Origin: Aliagarivorans marinus DSM 23064
GTDB taxonomy: Bacteria > Pseudomonadota > Gammaproteobacteria > Enterobacterales > Celerinatantimonadaceae
DNA: 64,000 bases
NCBI RefSeq assembly: GCF_000429485.1
Contig: NZ_KE386907.1
Span: 1 to 64,000, forward strand
Direction: 5' to 3'
Part shown: positions 1-9,906 of the stretch, one piece after another
Layout of the letters: each line of letters begins with the position of its first letter
Numbering within the stretch: position 1 is the stretch's first letter
Notes under the pieces: generated by a model
The model's input: the letters and a program-made list of their open reading frames with translations, nothing else
The model's database searches: none
Told to the model about the DNA's origin: nothing
Program-made: the position numbers and the translations under genes

Positions 1-1
1 G

Positions 2-78
2 TGGCTCCCCAGGTTGGAGTTGAACCAACGACACATGGATTAACAGTCCACCGCTCTAACCAACTGAGCTACTGGGGA
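2..78 (-). tRNA. tRNA-Asn (GTT)
   Basis: Read on the minus strand this folds as a complete 77-nt tRNA. It has a 7-bp acceptor stem (TCCCCAG with CTGGGGA), a D arm GCTC/GAGC, an anticodon loop CTGTTAA with anticodon GTT, a T arm GTTGG/CCAAC around TTCAACT, a discriminator G and an encoded CCA end. GTT reads asparagine codons. It lies at the window edge, so any neighbouring tRNA genes to the left cannot be seen. Confidence 0.96.
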
Positions 79-708
79 ATCGCTTCGCTTAAGTGCGGGG
101 CGCATGTTAATAATTACCCCTGTAGCTGTCAACTGAATAACTATCAAAATTCGAGGTTTTCGACTGTTTGCTCAAAGGCTATCCAACTTTCGATAAACCT
201 GCTGATAATTCGGGCATTTAGCGCTGATTATTTCGAATTTTAGATAGACTCACTCGACATATTAAAAGCCTTTTAAATCGAATTTAGCGATAAAAAAACA
301 CTTGAATTCATCGCAGCCCAGTTGTGTTGCGTTATTACTACAGTTATCCACTGATTTTGTGGATAACTGTGTGAATGCAAATTGGCTAAATCCCTCAGAG
401 CCCCGCAAACAGTGGCTTTAGCTGATATTGCGAGCATTAATAGCACGCTGTCAACCGTTTATAAATCAGATAGATAGCGAAACATCGCGGTAAGTGGCTA
501 AGAATACTAGTAATTTGCTTGAGCGCTGACGTTACGCACTGATATCTTGTGCATTACTTTTCATTAACATACCTAATTGGCACTATTTTTGTTCAAAACT
601 GAGTGGGGAAATGGCACTAAGTGATATGCGCAGAAACACAGCTAGGGGTCGCGGGAGTAACTCGCTTCGCGTAACATGTCCGGTTACACCCGATCCAAGG
701 AGTTTTAC
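79..708. other. Long AT-rich intergenic region before uvrB
   Basis: About 630 bases without a convincing gene. Short open frames here have no ribosome-binding site or recognisable product. The main structure is an inverted repeat at 341-369 carrying two facing DnaA-box-like sequences (separate entry). I searched by eye for a LexA box (CTGT-N8-ACAG), which often precedes uvrB, and did not find a convincing one. The last 30 bases include the in-frame ATG at 676, which I do not regard as the uvrB start. Confidence 0.6.
341..369. promoter_or_regulatory. Inverted repeat with facing DnaA boxes
   Basis: Perfect 11-bp arms CAGTTATCCAC (341-351) and GTGGATAACTG (359-369) flank a 7-base spacer. The right arm read on the minus strand contains TTATCCACA, an exact match to the strong DnaA-box consensus. 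The left arm contains TTATCCACT, one base off. No T tract follows, so this is not a typical intrinsic terminator. A DnaA-binding role is inferred from the motif alone. Confidence 0.5.
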
Positions 709-2700
709 GTGGTCAAAAGCTTTCAACTTGTCTCCGATTATCAACCGGCCGGCGACCAACCTAAGGCGATCGCAGCGCTGTCTGACGGCATTGAAGATGG
801 GCTAGCCCATCAAACCTTGTTGGGCGTTACCGGCTCAGGGAAAACCTACACGGTCGCCAACGTTATTGCCAAGCTTGAGCGCCCAACGATTATCCTCGCC
901 CCAAACAAGACCCTGGCGGCACAGCTCTACAGTGAAATGAAGGAGTTCTTCCCGCATAACTCGGTGGAATACTTCGTTTCCTACTACGACTATTACCAAC
1001 CCGAAGCCTATGTGCCGAGCACCGATACCTTTATCGAGAAGGATGCGTCGATCAACGCCCATATCGAGCAAATGCGTCTGTCAGCCACTAAGGCCTTACT
1101 CGAGCGACGCGATGTAGTGCTGGTAGCCTCTGTATCTGCCATTTACGGTCTGGGCGACCCGCAGTCCTATCTGCAGATGATGTTGCACCTCACCGTTGGT
1201 GAGCAGATTGACCAGCGGGCGATCCTGCGCCGCTTGGCCGAGCTGCAATACACCCGCAACGACGTAGCCTTCCAACGCGCCACATTTCGGGTGCGCGGCG
1301 AGGTGATCGATGTATACCCGGCGGAATCGGACAAGAATGCGGTACGCATCGAGCTATTTGATGGCGAAGTAGAGCGCCTCAGCGCCTTCGACCCGCTAAC
1401 CGGCGTTGAGGAAGAAACCTTAGCTCGGGTGACAATTTATCCGAAAACTCACTACGTAACCCCGCGTGAGACCATCCTCGACGCCATCGAGCATATTAAG
1501 GTCGAGCTTAAAGAGCGTAAAGCGCAGCTACTCTCGGCCAACAAACTGATCGAAGAGCAGCGCATCAGCCAGCGCACCATGTTCGACATCGAGATGATGA
1601 ATGAGCTGGGTTATTGCTCAGGGATCGAAAACTACAGTCGCTACCTGTCAAACCGCGCCGCCGGCGAGCCGCCACCAACCTTGCTCGACTATCTGCCCGA
1701 TGACGCCTTGTTGGTGATTGACGAGTCCCACGTGACCGTGCCGCAGGTGGGCGCGATGTATAAAGGTGACCGCTCACGTAAGGAAAACCTCGTGGAGTAC
1801 GGCTTCCGTTTGCCTTCGGCGCTAGACAATCGGCCCCTTAAGTTCGAAGAGTTTGAAAGCATCGCGCCGCAAACCATCTTCGTATCCGCCACCCCGAGCA
1901 AGTATGAGTTGGACAAAAGTGATGGTGACTTTGTTGAACAGGTAGTACGGCCCACCGGTTTGCTCGACCCAGAGCTTGAGGTTCGCCCGGTCGCCACCCA
2001 GGTAGATGACTTACTCTCTGAGGTACGGATCCGCGAGCAACGCGACGAACGTGTGCTGGTCACCACCTTAACCAAAAGGATGGCCGAAGACCTTACCGAG
2101 TACCTCAGCGAACACGGGGTAAAAGTGCGCTACCTTCACTCTGACATCGATACCGTAGAGCGGGTAGAGATTATCCGCGACTTACGCCTTGGCGAGTTCG
2201 ATGTTTTGGTGGGGATTAACCTGTTGCGAGAGGGGCTGGATATGCCCGAAGTCTCATTGGTTGCGATCCTCGACGCCGACAAAGAAGGCTTTTTGCGCTC
2301 TGAACGCTCGCTGATCCAAACCATCGGCCGTGCCGCACGCCACCCGGAAGGCAAAGCAATCTTGTATGCCGATAAGGAAACCGAGTCGATGAAAAAGGCG
2401 ATGGGCGAAACCAACCGTCGCCGCGAAATCCAAGCGGCCCATAACCTTGAAAACGGAATAACACCGAAGAAGCTAAACAAGAAGATTGCCGATTTGGGTA
2501 ACTTCGGCAAGGCTAAGGTGAGCAAAGCCGCAGAGCCGAAAGGCAAGTATCATGCAGCCAGCCCAGATGCGCTACTCAAACGCATTAGTGAACTGGAGAA
2601 ACAGATGCTCAAACATGCGCAAGAGTTGGAGTTTGAACAGGCCGCCGCACTGCGTGATGAGATTACTGGGTTACGCGAGCAGTTGATCGAGGTTAGCTAA
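709..2700 (+). CDS. uvrB: UvrABC excinuclease subunit B
   Basis: UvrB is the DNA-damage verification helicase of nucleotide excision repair. It is loaded by UvrA and recruits UvrC. The product is 663 aa, close to the 673 aa of E. coli. A Walker A motif GVTGSGKT lies at residues 39-46, the beta-hairpin ([12 protein letters not shown]) near 92-105, DESH near 340, helicase motifs including QTIGRAAR follow, and a C-terminal UVR motif ([12 protein letters not shown]) binds UvrC. I chose the GTG at 709 because AAGGAG sits 6 bases upstream (697-702) and the protein then begins as UvrB proteins normally do. An in-frame ATG at 676 would add 11 unrelated residues without a good ribosome-binding site. 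Confidence 0.97.
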   Translation: MVKSFQLVSDYQPAGDQPKAIAALSDGIEDGLAHQTLLGVTGSGKTYTVANVIAKLERPTIILAPNKTLAAQLYSEMKEFFPHNSVEYFVSYYDYYQPEAYVPSTDTFIEKDASINAHIEQMRLSATKALLERRDVVLVASVSAIYGLGDPQSYLQMMLHLTVGEQIDQRAILRRLAELQYTRNDVAFQRATFRVRGEVIDVYPAESDKNAVRIELFDGEVERLSAFDPLTGVEEETLARVTIYPKTHYVTPRETILDAIEHIKVELKERKAQLLSANKLIEEQRISQRTMFDIEMMNELGYCSGIENYSRYLSNRAAGEPPPTLLDYLPDDALLVIDESHVTVPQVGAMYKGDRSRKENLVEYGFRLPSALDNRPLKFEEFESIAPQTIFVSATPSKYELDKSDGDFVEQVVRPTGLLDPELEVRPVATQVDDLLSEVRIREQRDERVLVTTLTKRMAEDLTEYLSEHGVKVRYLHSDIDTVERVEIIRDLRLGEFDVLVGINLLREGLDMPEVSLVAILDADKEGFLRSERSLIQTIGRAARHPEGKAILYADKETESMKKAMGETNRRREIQAAHNLENGITPKKLNKKIADLGNFGKAKVSKAAEPKGKYHAASPDALLKRISELEKQMLKHAQELEFEQAAALRDEITGLREQLIEVS

Positions 2701-2746
2701 CAGCGTTTAGCCGAACGCAAACAGTCATAAAGCAGCAGACACAAAA

Positions 2747-2770
2747 AAAGGGCCGTTAAGGCCCTTTCTT
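2747..2770. terminator. Bidirectional terminator between uvrB and tpiA
   Basis: Stem AAAGGGCC (2747-2754) and GGCCCTTT (2760-2767) with a 5-base loop. A tract of A on the left and T-rich sequence on the right let it serve both convergent genes. Confidence 0.85.
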
Positions 2771-2790
2771 CTGCCATTCAGCAGAGTTGC

Positions 2791-3543
2791 TTAGTTAGCA
2801 GCAGCGATGATGCCTGCGAACTCGTCAGCAACCAAAGATGCACCGCCTACCAGGCCGCCATCGATGTCTTCTTGACCGAACAGCTCTTTAGCAGTGGCAG
2901 CTTTAACGCTACCGCCGTAAAGGATTTGTACTTTAGCAGCAACGTCAGCGTTTTGAGCAGCCAACCACTTACGGATGTGAGCGTGGATAGCTTGCGCTTG
3001 CTCTGCAGTTGCAGATTTACCGGTACCGATAGCCCATACTGGCTCGTACGCGATAACTGCATTGTTGAAAGACTCGATGCCGCACAGGTCAACAACGGCT
3101 TTCAGCTGAGTTTCAACAACTTCTTCAGTTTTGCCAGCTTCGTTCTCTTCCAGAGTTTCACCGATGCACAGTACTGGTACCAGATCGTTAGCTTGGATAG
3201 CTTGGAACTTCTCAGCAACAACTTGATCAGTTTCAGCGTGGTACTGACGACGCTCGCTGTGGCCAACCAGGCTGTAAGTACAACCGAATTCTTTCAGCAT
3301 TACAGGTGAGTTTTCACCAGTGTAAGCACCAGAGGTGTTTACGTTAGCGTCTTGAGAACCGTAAGCGATAGGGGCATCACCAACCAGTGCTTCAACTTGT
3401 CCCAGGAAGATCACTGGTGGGCAAACAGCTACTTGTACGTTGGTTGCGGCTTTCGCAGGCTCGATTAGACCGTTGATCAAGGCAGCCACAGACTCTTTAG
3501 TACCGTTAAGCTTCCAGTTACCCATTACTAGTGGTGTTCTCAT
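2791..3543 (-). CDS. tpiA: Triosephosphate isomerase
   Basis: Interconverts dihydroxyacetone phosphate and glyceraldehyde 3-phosphate in glycolysis and gluconeogenesis. The 250-aa product has the full TIM-barrel signature: the N-terminal active-site Lys in GNWKLNG, the His in VGHSERR, the catalytic Glu in AYEPVWAIGTGK, and the phosphate-binding YGGSVK near the C-terminus. The ATG at 3543 has AAGGAGA upstream. It converges on uvrB and shares the terminator. It would also absorb triose phosphate produced by the glycerol-type cluster at 14.7-20.5 kb. Confidence 0.97.
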   Translation of the reverse strand: MRTPLVMGNWKLNGTKESVAALINGLIEPAKAATNVQVAVCPPVIFLGQVEALVGDAPIAYGSQDANVNTSGAYTGENSPVMLKEFGCTYSLVGHSERRQYHAETDQVVAEKFQAIQANDLVPVLCIGETLEENEAGKTEEVVETQLKAVVDLCGIESFNNAVIAYEPVWAIGTGKSATAEQAQAIHAHIRKWLAAQNADVAAKVQILYGGSVKAATAKELFGQEDIDGGLVGGASLVADEFAGIIAAAN

Positions 3544-3659
3544 TGTTTATGTCTCCTTATTGGTAAACTGGCTCGATTATAAAGAAACGGCTACAAAATC
3601 GTAGCCATCAAACCAAGAAATAATTGTTAAACGGTTAGTTTCTGATCTAAAGCAAGACC

Positions 3660-4436
3660 TCAGCGAATGTAGCTGAGGATTTTCTGCCACCAAATACCCA
3701 GTTTTTCATGCCATAGCGCATCAAAGCGTTGCATAAAGCGAGAATCTGGCAGTAACTCGTGAAGCAGTAGCTCACCCTGAAGCTCTTTCCCGTAAAAGTC
3801 TGTCGGTACAGCGGTAACTTCTGACGAGTAGCGTTGGAAGTGCGCTAGCGCCCGAGGCATATGTGCGGCACTGGTGACCAATGCGGTGGGGCGGTCACCA
3901 ATATAGTTAGCGATTAACGCCGCTTCTTCAGCAGTGTCTTTGGGCTTCGGTAGGGTAATGATGCTTGCCGGTGGGATCTGCGACTGAGTTGCCACCTGAT
4001 GCATTAGTTCGGCGTTGCTGCGCGGGTCGCTGCCGCCGTAGCCCGAAACTATCAGCCGACTTTGCGGGTTAAGCTGCATCAGCTCAATGCCCTTAAGGAT
4101 GCGTGCAAGTGACGCCCGGCTGAGCTGTTCAGTCGGTGAGAGTAGGGGGTCGCTGATATGCCCTGCACCCAGCACCACAACAAAATCGAACTGTTCTATC
4201 TCTAGCTGCGGGATCGGCACTTGACGCTCATAGTCGAGCAGTTGCTGATTAACCCACCAAGGGTTTGAGGTGAGCAACAACACGGCCATGGCCGGCAGCA
4301 AGGTAAAGGCTGCGCGAATGGGCCGTTTACGGAAACACAGATAGACGCTGAGTAGCATAAGTAGCAGCGCGATATTCAGCGGCATAAGCATAGAGCCAAG
4401 CCACTTTTTCAATATAAATCCGAAACTTAATTCCAT
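3660..4436 (-). CDS. elyC: ElyC-like DUF218 envelope protein
   Basis: Resembles ElyC (YcbC), an inner-membrane DUF218 protein needed for normal peptidoglycan and envelope biogenesis in E. coli. With the ATG at 4436 the product is 258 aa, matching the E. coli length of about 259. Residues 1-50 hold two membrane segments. The DUF218 domain follows, with DFVVVLGAGH near residue 87 and SGYGGSDPRSNAELM further on. A further-upstream start at 4481 would add 15 residues not seen in the family. The ribosome-binding site is weak for both starts. The family is clear; the exact orthologue name is less so. Confidence 0.8.
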   Translation of the reverse strand: MELSFGFILKKWLGSMLMPLNIALLLMLLSVYLCFRKRPIRAAFTLLPAMAVLLLTSNPWWVNQQLLDYERQVPIPQLEIEQFDFVVVLGAGHISDPLLSPTEQLSRASLARILKGIELMQLNPQSRLIVSGYGGSDPRSNAELMHQVATQSQIPPASIITLPKPKDTAEEAALIANYIGDRPTALVTSAAHMPRALAHFQRYSSEVTAVPTDFYGKELQGELLLHELLPDSRFMQRFDALWHEKLGIWWQKILSYIR

Positions 4437-4630
4437 GTGGATTCCAACAACTTGCTGTGTAATCCATCTTAGAGGATTCAAAGCGGGGTTTTAAGTCCAT
4501 TTATCTGCTCTGATGGGCAAAAATTACAATTAACCGCTTAGAAAATAGCGTTTTGCCTACAGACAGTGATGGCCCAACTACGGTACTATTTCAGGTAGTA
4601 AAGGAAGCACTATTAGTAGAGAGGAGCATT

Positions 4631-5821
4631 ATGTTCGAACGTGTTGTCGCGGCGCCCGCCGACCCAATTCTGGGACTCACCGAAGCATTTAAACAAGACC
4701 CACGGTCTGAGAAGATCAACCTAGGCGTAGGTATCTATAAAGACGAAACCGGCGCGACACCAGTATTAGACTCAGTAAAGAAGGCAGAAGAATATCTGCT
4801 CGCTAACGAGAAAACCAAATCGTACCTGAGCATTGAAGGCACCCCTGCATACGGCCTTGAGGTGCAGAAACTGTTGTTTGGCGAAGATAGCTCAATTATC
4901 GCCGATAAGCGCGCATTCACCGCCCAGTCTCCCGGTGGCACCGGCGCGTTGCATAATGCCGCCGAGTTTGCAGTTAACCACCTTGGCGTTAAGCGCATCT
5001 GGGTGAGCAACCCAACCTGGGCTAACCATGGCAATATCTTCAAAGCCGTTGGCCTGGAAGTAGTGAGCTACGACTACTACGACGCAAACACCAAGGACAA
5101 AGACTTCGCCGCCGCGTTGGCCTCACTGCAAAACGTTGCAGCGGGCGACTTGGTATTGTTCCACGGCTGCTGCCACAACCCGACCGGTATCGACCCTGAC
5201 GCTGAGCAGTGGCGAGCGCTGTCAGAGTTGATTCTAAGCAAGCAAGCACTGCCGCTATTTGACTTCGCCTACCAAGGCTTTGCCACCGGTGTGGAAGAAG
5301 ACGCTCAAGGCCTGCGCATCTTTGCTGAAACTCACCCAGAGTTGTTGGTCGCCAGCTCGTTCTCCAAAAACTTTGGCCTGTACAGCGAGCGGGTAGGTGC
5401 TTTCACCTTGGTATCTAAGAGCGAAGAGGAAGGTAAGAGCGCCTTTAGTCAGGTGAAAGCTGGCATTCGTGCAAACTATTCAAACCCACCTTCTCACGGT
5501 GCAGCCATTGTAACCACCGTGCTGCAGGATCCAGAGCTGAAAGCCTTGTGGATTGAAGAAGTCGCGCAGATGCGAGTACGTATTAAAGAGATGCGCGATC
5601 TGTTCGTGGAAACCTTGAAGGCCAAAGGCGTAACGGGCGATTACTCATTCATCCAACGCCAAAACGGCATGTTCTCATTCTCAGGGCTAAGCAAAGAGCA
5701 GGTAGCCAAGCTGAAAGATGAGCATGCGGTGTACATCGTGGGTTCTGGTCGTATCAGCGTTGCTGGTATGACTCGCGCCAATATGGACGCCCTGTGTCAG
5801 GCGATTGCTGCTGTAGTGTAA
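4631..5821 (+). CDS. aspC: Aspartate/aromatic aminotransferase
   Basis: PLP-dependent class I aminotransferase exchanging amino groups between aspartate (and probably aromatic amino acids) and 2-oxoglutarate. The 396-aa product matches E. coli AspC in length and in its opening [13 protein letters not shown]. The PLP-binding lysine lies in [15 protein letters not shown] near residue 246, and HNPTGIDP is present. The start is the ATG at 4631 preceded by GAGGAG. An upstream in-frame start at 4553 adds 26 residues with no family counterpart. It is followed by a strong terminator. Confidence 0.95.
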   Translation: MFERVVAAPADPILGLTEAFKQDPRSEKINLGVGIYKDETGATPVLDSVKKAEEYLLANEKTKSYLSIEGTPAYGLEVQKLLFGEDSSIIADKRAFTAQSPGGTGALHNAAEFAVNHLGVKRIWVSNPTWANHGNIFKAVGLEVVSYDYYDANTKDKDFAAALASLQNVAAGDLVLFHGCCHNPTGIDPDAEQWRALSELILSKQALPLFDFAYQGFATGVEEDAQGLRIFAETHPELLVASSFSKNFGLYSERVGAFTLVSKSEEEGKSAFSQVKAGIRANYSNPPSHGAAIVTTVLQDPELKALWIEEVAQMRVRIKEMRDLFVETLKAKGVTGDYSFIQRQNGMFSFSGLSKEQVAKLKDEHAVYIVGSGRISVAGMTRANMDALCQAIAAVV

Positions 5822-5848
5822 GCTGCAGTTAGCACTCGTTGTAAATGC

Positions 5849-5878
5849 AAAAAGCCAGGCTAATTGCCTGGCTTTTTT
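5849..5878. terminator. Terminator after aspC
   Basis: Stem AAAGCCAGGC with GCCTGGCTTT, loop TAATT, with A-rich and T-rich flanks. It probably also serves the converging GGDEF gene that ends at 5901. Confidence 0.85.
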
Positions 5879-5900
5879 AGGTTTAAAGGGCTGAACACCA

Positions 5901-7130
5901 CTATTTTCGCGCCGCGACTACTTGGTTACGGCCGCCTTCTTTGGCCTTGTACAAGGCTTTATCGGCGTCTTTGATCACCTCTTCCGGGTCGTCGTGCTTC
6001 GCTGTTTTAGTGGCAACACCAATACTGACTGTGATTTGCACCGTTTTCTTCGGTTTATTGCTATCTTGGCGGTCTTTGGCACTCTGCTTGTCGCGCTTTT
6101 TCTTATCGCGAATGGCGAAAGGCGTGTCTGCGATCTCTTGTCTGATCGCATCAAGGTGCTCCTTGGCGTGCTCGATATCATCGGTCTTGAACAGCGCAGT
6201 GAATTCTTCACCACCGTAGCGGAACACCTGACCTCCACCGCCTACCGTGGCTAAACGACTGGCAACCATGGCCAGTACATCATCGCCCACGTCATGCCCA
6301 TAGGTGTCGTTAAAGCTCTTGAAGTGATCGATATCGACCATCGCCACCGTGTACTGACGTCCAATGCCCGACAACTTTTCAAACAGCATACGCCGACCCA
6401 GCAAGCCGGTGAGTTCGTCGCGATAGGCCAGCTCATGGGAGGTGCGCATTCCGCTAATCAATACCAACAACATCGATGCGGAAAAGAACACCGACGAAAT
6501 CGCTTCCCTATCAAGAAACGCAAGTGGTGCGATGGCGGCCAGCAAGCTAAAAAACAGGCCCATCGACATGCTATTGGGCTTGAGCAAAAACAGCACAAAA
6601 CTGATCGCCATCCACAGCCCCGCGGCGGCCAACGCATACAGGCTAATGATCAAGCCTTCGATAGGCCGAGGGGCAAAGGCGTGCTGGGCCAACTCGAGCA
6701 AGGCTTGCGGGTGGGTCATCACGATCAGATAAAGCGCCAGGCCCTGTAAGGCCACTACGCCGTACATCACTTTTGCTCGCAGCGTTTTAACGCCGTTCTC
6801 GTTTATCGCCTGATTAAGCAGTAGGTTAAACGGCACCAGTAAGCTGACCAAGGTGAAGCACAATAGTGCATCGGGCTGAGAGAGCGGCTGTTGCAAAAAA
6901 CGATGAATCAACCAATAGGAGAAGCAGCACACAAGCACCACAACCACCAGCTGTCGGCGGTTAAACATCCAAGATAGTGAGAGGGCGACAGCGCCAAGCG
7001 CATAGGGGAGCCATACGAAGATAGCCTGTAAATCTACCGAGAGAGAGGGATACCAATAGAGCGCAGCACAAGCTGCCAGCAATACCACCAAAGGGAGCGC
7101 GATATTGCTGTTTTCGATACGTTGTTCCAT
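5901..7130 (-). CDS. Membrane-bound GGDEF diguanylate cyclase
   Basis: Predicted to make the second messenger c-di-GMP from two GTP. The N-terminal half (roughly residues 10-225) has about eight hydrophobic membrane segments and no recognised sensor domain. The C-terminal GGDEF domain runs from DELTGLLGRRMLFEKL to VSIGVAT, with the active-site motif FRYGGEEF, a form compatible with catalysis. The residues before GGEEF are glycine-rich (VGGGGQVF), so the RxxD product-inhibition site is missing. A Lys/Asp-rich insert of about 25 residues (KKKRDKQSAKDRQD) precedes the last strand. It is divergent from the HD-GYP regulator at 7294, suggesting a make/break c-di-GMP pair. Confidence 0.9.
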   Translation of the reverse strand: MEQRIENSNIALPLVVLLAACAALYWYPSLSVDLQAIFVWLPYALGAVALSLSWMFNRRQLVVVVLVCCFSYWLIHRFLQQPLSQPDALLCFTLVSLLVPFNLLLNQAINENGVKTLRAKVMYGVVALQGLALYLIVMTHPQALLELAQHAFAPRPIEGLIISLYALAAAGLWMAISFVLFLLKPNSMSMGLFFSLLAAIAPLAFLDREAISSVFFSASMLLVLISGMRTSHELAYRDELTGLLGRRMLFEKLSGIGRQYTVAMVDIDHFKSFNDTYGHDVGDDVLAMVASRLATVGGGGQVFRYGGEEFTALFKTDDIEHAKEHLDAIRQEIADTPFAIRDKKKRDKQSAKDRQDSNKPKKTVQITVSIGVATKTAKHDDPEEVIKDADKALYKAKEGGRNQVVAARK

Positions 7131-7293
7131 ATTCTTTGAGTTATTGAATTTTCACGCAATTTTACGCCACTTGGCCAACAATAGTAATTATTTTAGTGGT
7201 CCATCGCGAATTGCTGCGTTAAGCCAGTGCAAACGTTGCTTAAGTAACATGGCTGTTCTAGCTTTATAACATAACAAGTTAGGAGACCGATTA

Positions 7294-8835
7294 ATGAGTG
7301 ACTTGGTGTTCATCGATGATATCGACACTCCCTCACAGCAAAAAGACCTACCAACCTGGAAGCTACTAATTGTCGATGATGAGCAGGAAGTACACTCAGT
7401 AACGCGCTTGGTATTGTCAGATGTAGAGATCGACGGCTATGCCATCGAGTTCATATCCGCTTACAGCGCTGAAGAAGCACGTAAAGCCTTCAACGAACAT
7501 CAGGATATTGCGATTGCGCTGATCGACGTGGTGATGGAGACCGAGCATGCCGGATTGGAGTTAATCCGCTGGATCCGGGAGACCATGCAAAACCACGCCA
7601 CTCGCTTGATTCTGCGCACCGGCCAGCCAGGGCAAGCGCCTGAAGAGTCGGTCATCAAAAACTACGACATTAACGACTACAAAAGTAAAACCGAGCTTAC
7701 CGCCACCAAGCTCAAAACCATTACCTATTCAGCAATCCGCTCTTACCGCGACATCCTTTTTATCGAGCGCCACCGAGCCGGGCTTATCAAGGTTATCGAG
7801 TCTACGTCGCTAGTACTTAAAAGTAAGACCTTGTACCACTTTGGATCCGCCGTACTCAAACAGTTAGTCGAGTTGTTCCAGCTAGATAGCTCGGCGATGT
7901 ATATCACCACGCTAACCGAAGATGTACTAAGGAATCAGTCATTTAACGTACTAGCCGCCACCGGTGACCTCGTCGTGAAACAGCACGAAGACTGCGATAT
8001 CGACAGCAGTCGTCAGGTCCCGGAAGATGTCAGGCTCTACTTGAAACAGAGCCTCGAAGAACGCCGTTCTATCATCACCAACTCCTGTTATGTGGGCTAC
8101 TATCCCACCGATAGTCGTAGCGTTAGCTTGCTGTACGTAGAGCACAAAAAGCCGTTAGATGATATCGAGAAAAGCTTGCTGGAAGTGTTCGCCGCTAATA
8201 TTGCGCTCACCTTTGAGAATCTCACCATCAAGGAAGATATCCAAGATACGCAAAAAGAGCTCATTTTCATCATCGGCGATGCCATTGAACAGCGCAGCAA
8301 AGAAACTGGCTCCCACGTTAAGCGGGTCGCGCTGATTTGCGAGCTAATGGCGCAAAAACTCGGGTTTGATAACGAGTACGTTGAAGCCATCAAGCATGCT
8401 GCGCCGCTGCATGACTTGGGCAAGATTGCCATTCCGGAGTCAATCCTTCACAAGCCCGGGAAACTTGATGCTGAAGAGTGGGAAATCATGAAAACCCATG
8501 CCCAGGTAGGCTATGACTTGCTAGCGGGTTCTAACAAAATTATCGCTAAACTCGGTGCCGATATCTCGCTATACCATCACGAGAAATGGGACGGCAGTGG
8601 TTATCCTAAAGGTCTGGCCGGCGAAGATATCCCAATTGCCGGGCGTATTATGGCAATTACCGACGTATTCGATGCCCTTGGCGCCAAGCGCTCCTACAAA
8701 GAGCCTTGGTCTTATGACGAGATCAAGAAGTTCATTGTTGAGCAGCGCGGCAAGCACTTTGACCCGCAATTGGTCGATATTCTACTAGACAACTATCAGG
8801 ACTTTATCGACATCCGCGAGCGCTTCCCAGACTAG
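7294..8835 (+). CDS. Response regulator with DUF3369 and HD-GYP domains
   Basis: A 513-aa two-component output protein predicted to hydrolyse c-di-GMP. An N-terminal receiver domain spans about 25-150, with LLIVDDEQ and the likely phospho-acceptor Asp in ALIDVVM. A DUF3369 sensory-like domain covers about 155-310. The HD-GYP domain covers about 325-505, with the metal-binding HDLGKIAIPESIL and the HHEKWDGSGYPKGL signature intact, so activity is expected. TTAGGAG precedes the ATG. No histidine kinase gene is adjacent. It diverges from the diguanylate cyclase gene over a 163-base intergenic region. Confidence 0.93.
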   Translation: MSDLVFIDDIDTPSQQKDLPTWKLLIVDDEQEVHSVTRLVLSDVEIDGYAIEFISAYSAEEARKAFNEHQDIAIALIDVVMETEHAGLELIRWIRETMQNHATRLILRTGQPGQAPEESVIKNYDINDYKSKTELTATKLKTITYSAIRSYRDILFIERHRAGLIKVIESTSLVLKSKTLYHFGSAVLKQLVELFQLDSSAMYITTLTEDVLRNQSFNVLAATGDLVVKQHEDCDIDSSRQVPEDVRLYLKQSLEERRSIITNSCYVGYYPTDSRSVSLLYVEHKKPLDDIEKSLLEVFAANIALTFENLTIKEDIQDTQKELIFIIGDAIEQRSKETGSHVKRVALICELMAQKLGFDNEYVEAIKHAAPLHDLGKIAIPESILHKPGKLDAEEWEIMKTHAQVGYDLLAGSNKIIAKLGADISLYHHEKWDGSGYPKGLAGEDIPIAGRIMAITDVFDALGAKRSYKEPWSYDEIKKFIVEQRGKHFDPQLVDILLDNYQDFIDIRERFPD

Positions 8836-9009
8836 TCAAACCTCCCGCCATTGATGTTAACGCGATACAAACGGTCGCGTTAGACACACTTATCCATATT
8901 TTGTTCCTATAAAATTTACGAATACCTGCATAAATCTCTTTTTTATCTTTGGTAAAAACTGTATTATCCCGCCCGAATTATCCAAACAACCTTATTTCGG
9001 GCTTACTAA

Positions 9010-9813
9010 ATGCTGAAAAAACTATCTATTGCAGCCGTAGCTGCTGTTGGCGTATCTGGTGCAGCAAATGCAGAATACCTGTACGGCTTCGGTGGTATGT
9101 ATGTTGATCATCAGAGCTGGGACCACGGTCTTAACGAAGTTAACAACCCTAAAGGCCGTAACCAATACGTGATCGGTATCGAAGGCGGTGCTGGCTTCAC
9201 TTGGGGCGAACTGTACGGTTTCTACGATTACGAAAACATCGGTAATGCACCTGATCAACGCGCCGCAGCAGCAAAAGCAACTGCGCACGTTTACCTAGGC
9301 GACACTGGTGCCAGCATCTATGCGCAAGTTTATGATTTCGGCAGCGACATGCAAAGTGAGCAAAACCGTGTTCTAGGTTTGGGTTACACCAAGCTTGGCG
9401 GTGACAACTGGTTCTTCAAGCCTTGGATCGGTATTCACCAAATTACCGTTAACGATGGATTTGCTAAGTGTGAAGACCAAAAAGATCCTCGAGCTCTGTG
9501 CCCGGGCGGGGAGTATGACTACTCAAAACACAATGGTTCTAATGGCTACATGGCAGGTTGGACCGCCCGTTACGCTTGGAACATGTTTGGTCAAGATTTT
9601 TCAGTTGTTAACTGGAACGAAATTGAGTTTGACCGCAACGAAACCTTGGCAAAAGCGCAAGGCGGAAAAAATGCGTGGAACGGTGGCGCAATGCTGTCTT
9701 GGCACATCACCGACAACCTGTACACCGGCGTGACCTACCGTTACTTCCGTAACAAACTTGGCCACGAAGGCTACGGCGACTTGTTCATCTACCGTATCGG
9801 TTACAACTTCTAA
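9010..9813 (+). CDS. OmpK/Tsx-type outer-membrane channel
   Basis: A 267-aa outer-membrane beta-barrel of the nucleoside-specific channel (Tsx/OmpK) superfamily. A Sec signal peptide (MLKKLSIAAVAAVG...) with a likely AANA cleavage site at residue 21 precedes EYLYGFGGMYVDHQSW. The chain alternates aromatic and polar residues and ends in a terminal Phe (RIGYNF), the usual signal for BAM assembly. In Vibrio, OmpK is a phage receptor, and nucleosides are the substrate of Tsx. Which applies here cannot be told. It is followed by its own terminator, so it is monocistronic. Confidence 0.85.
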   Translation: MLKKLSIAAVAAVGVSGAANAEYLYGFGGMYVDHQSWDHGLNEVNNPKGRNQYVIGIEGGAGFTWGELYGFYDYENIGNAPDQRAAAAKATAHVYLGDTGASIYAQVYDFGSDMQSEQNRVLGLGYTKLGGDNWFFKPWIGIHQITVNDGFAKCEDQKDPRALCPGGEYDYSKHNGSNGYMAGWTARYAWNMFGQDFSVVNWNEIEFDRNETLAKAQGGKNAWNGGAMLSWHITDNLYTGVTYRYFRNKLGHEGYGDLFIYRIGYNF

Positions 9814-9830
9814 GTTGTCATCGAATATGG

Positions 9831-9856
9831 AAAAGCCCGCTTAATGCGGGCTTTTT
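9831..9856 (+). terminator. Terminator after the OmpK gene
   Basis: AAAAGCCCGC, loop TTAAT, GCGGGCTTTTT. A strong GC stem followed by T5. Confidence 0.88.
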
Positions 9857-9906
9857 GCTATCTACGCATTCACACAAACGTAGCACCGATAGCTGAGGTA
9901 GGGCGC

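Noticed and set aside
370-700. LexA (SOS) box expected before uvrB.
   Set aside because: Several CTGT sequences occur but none has ACAG at the right distance.
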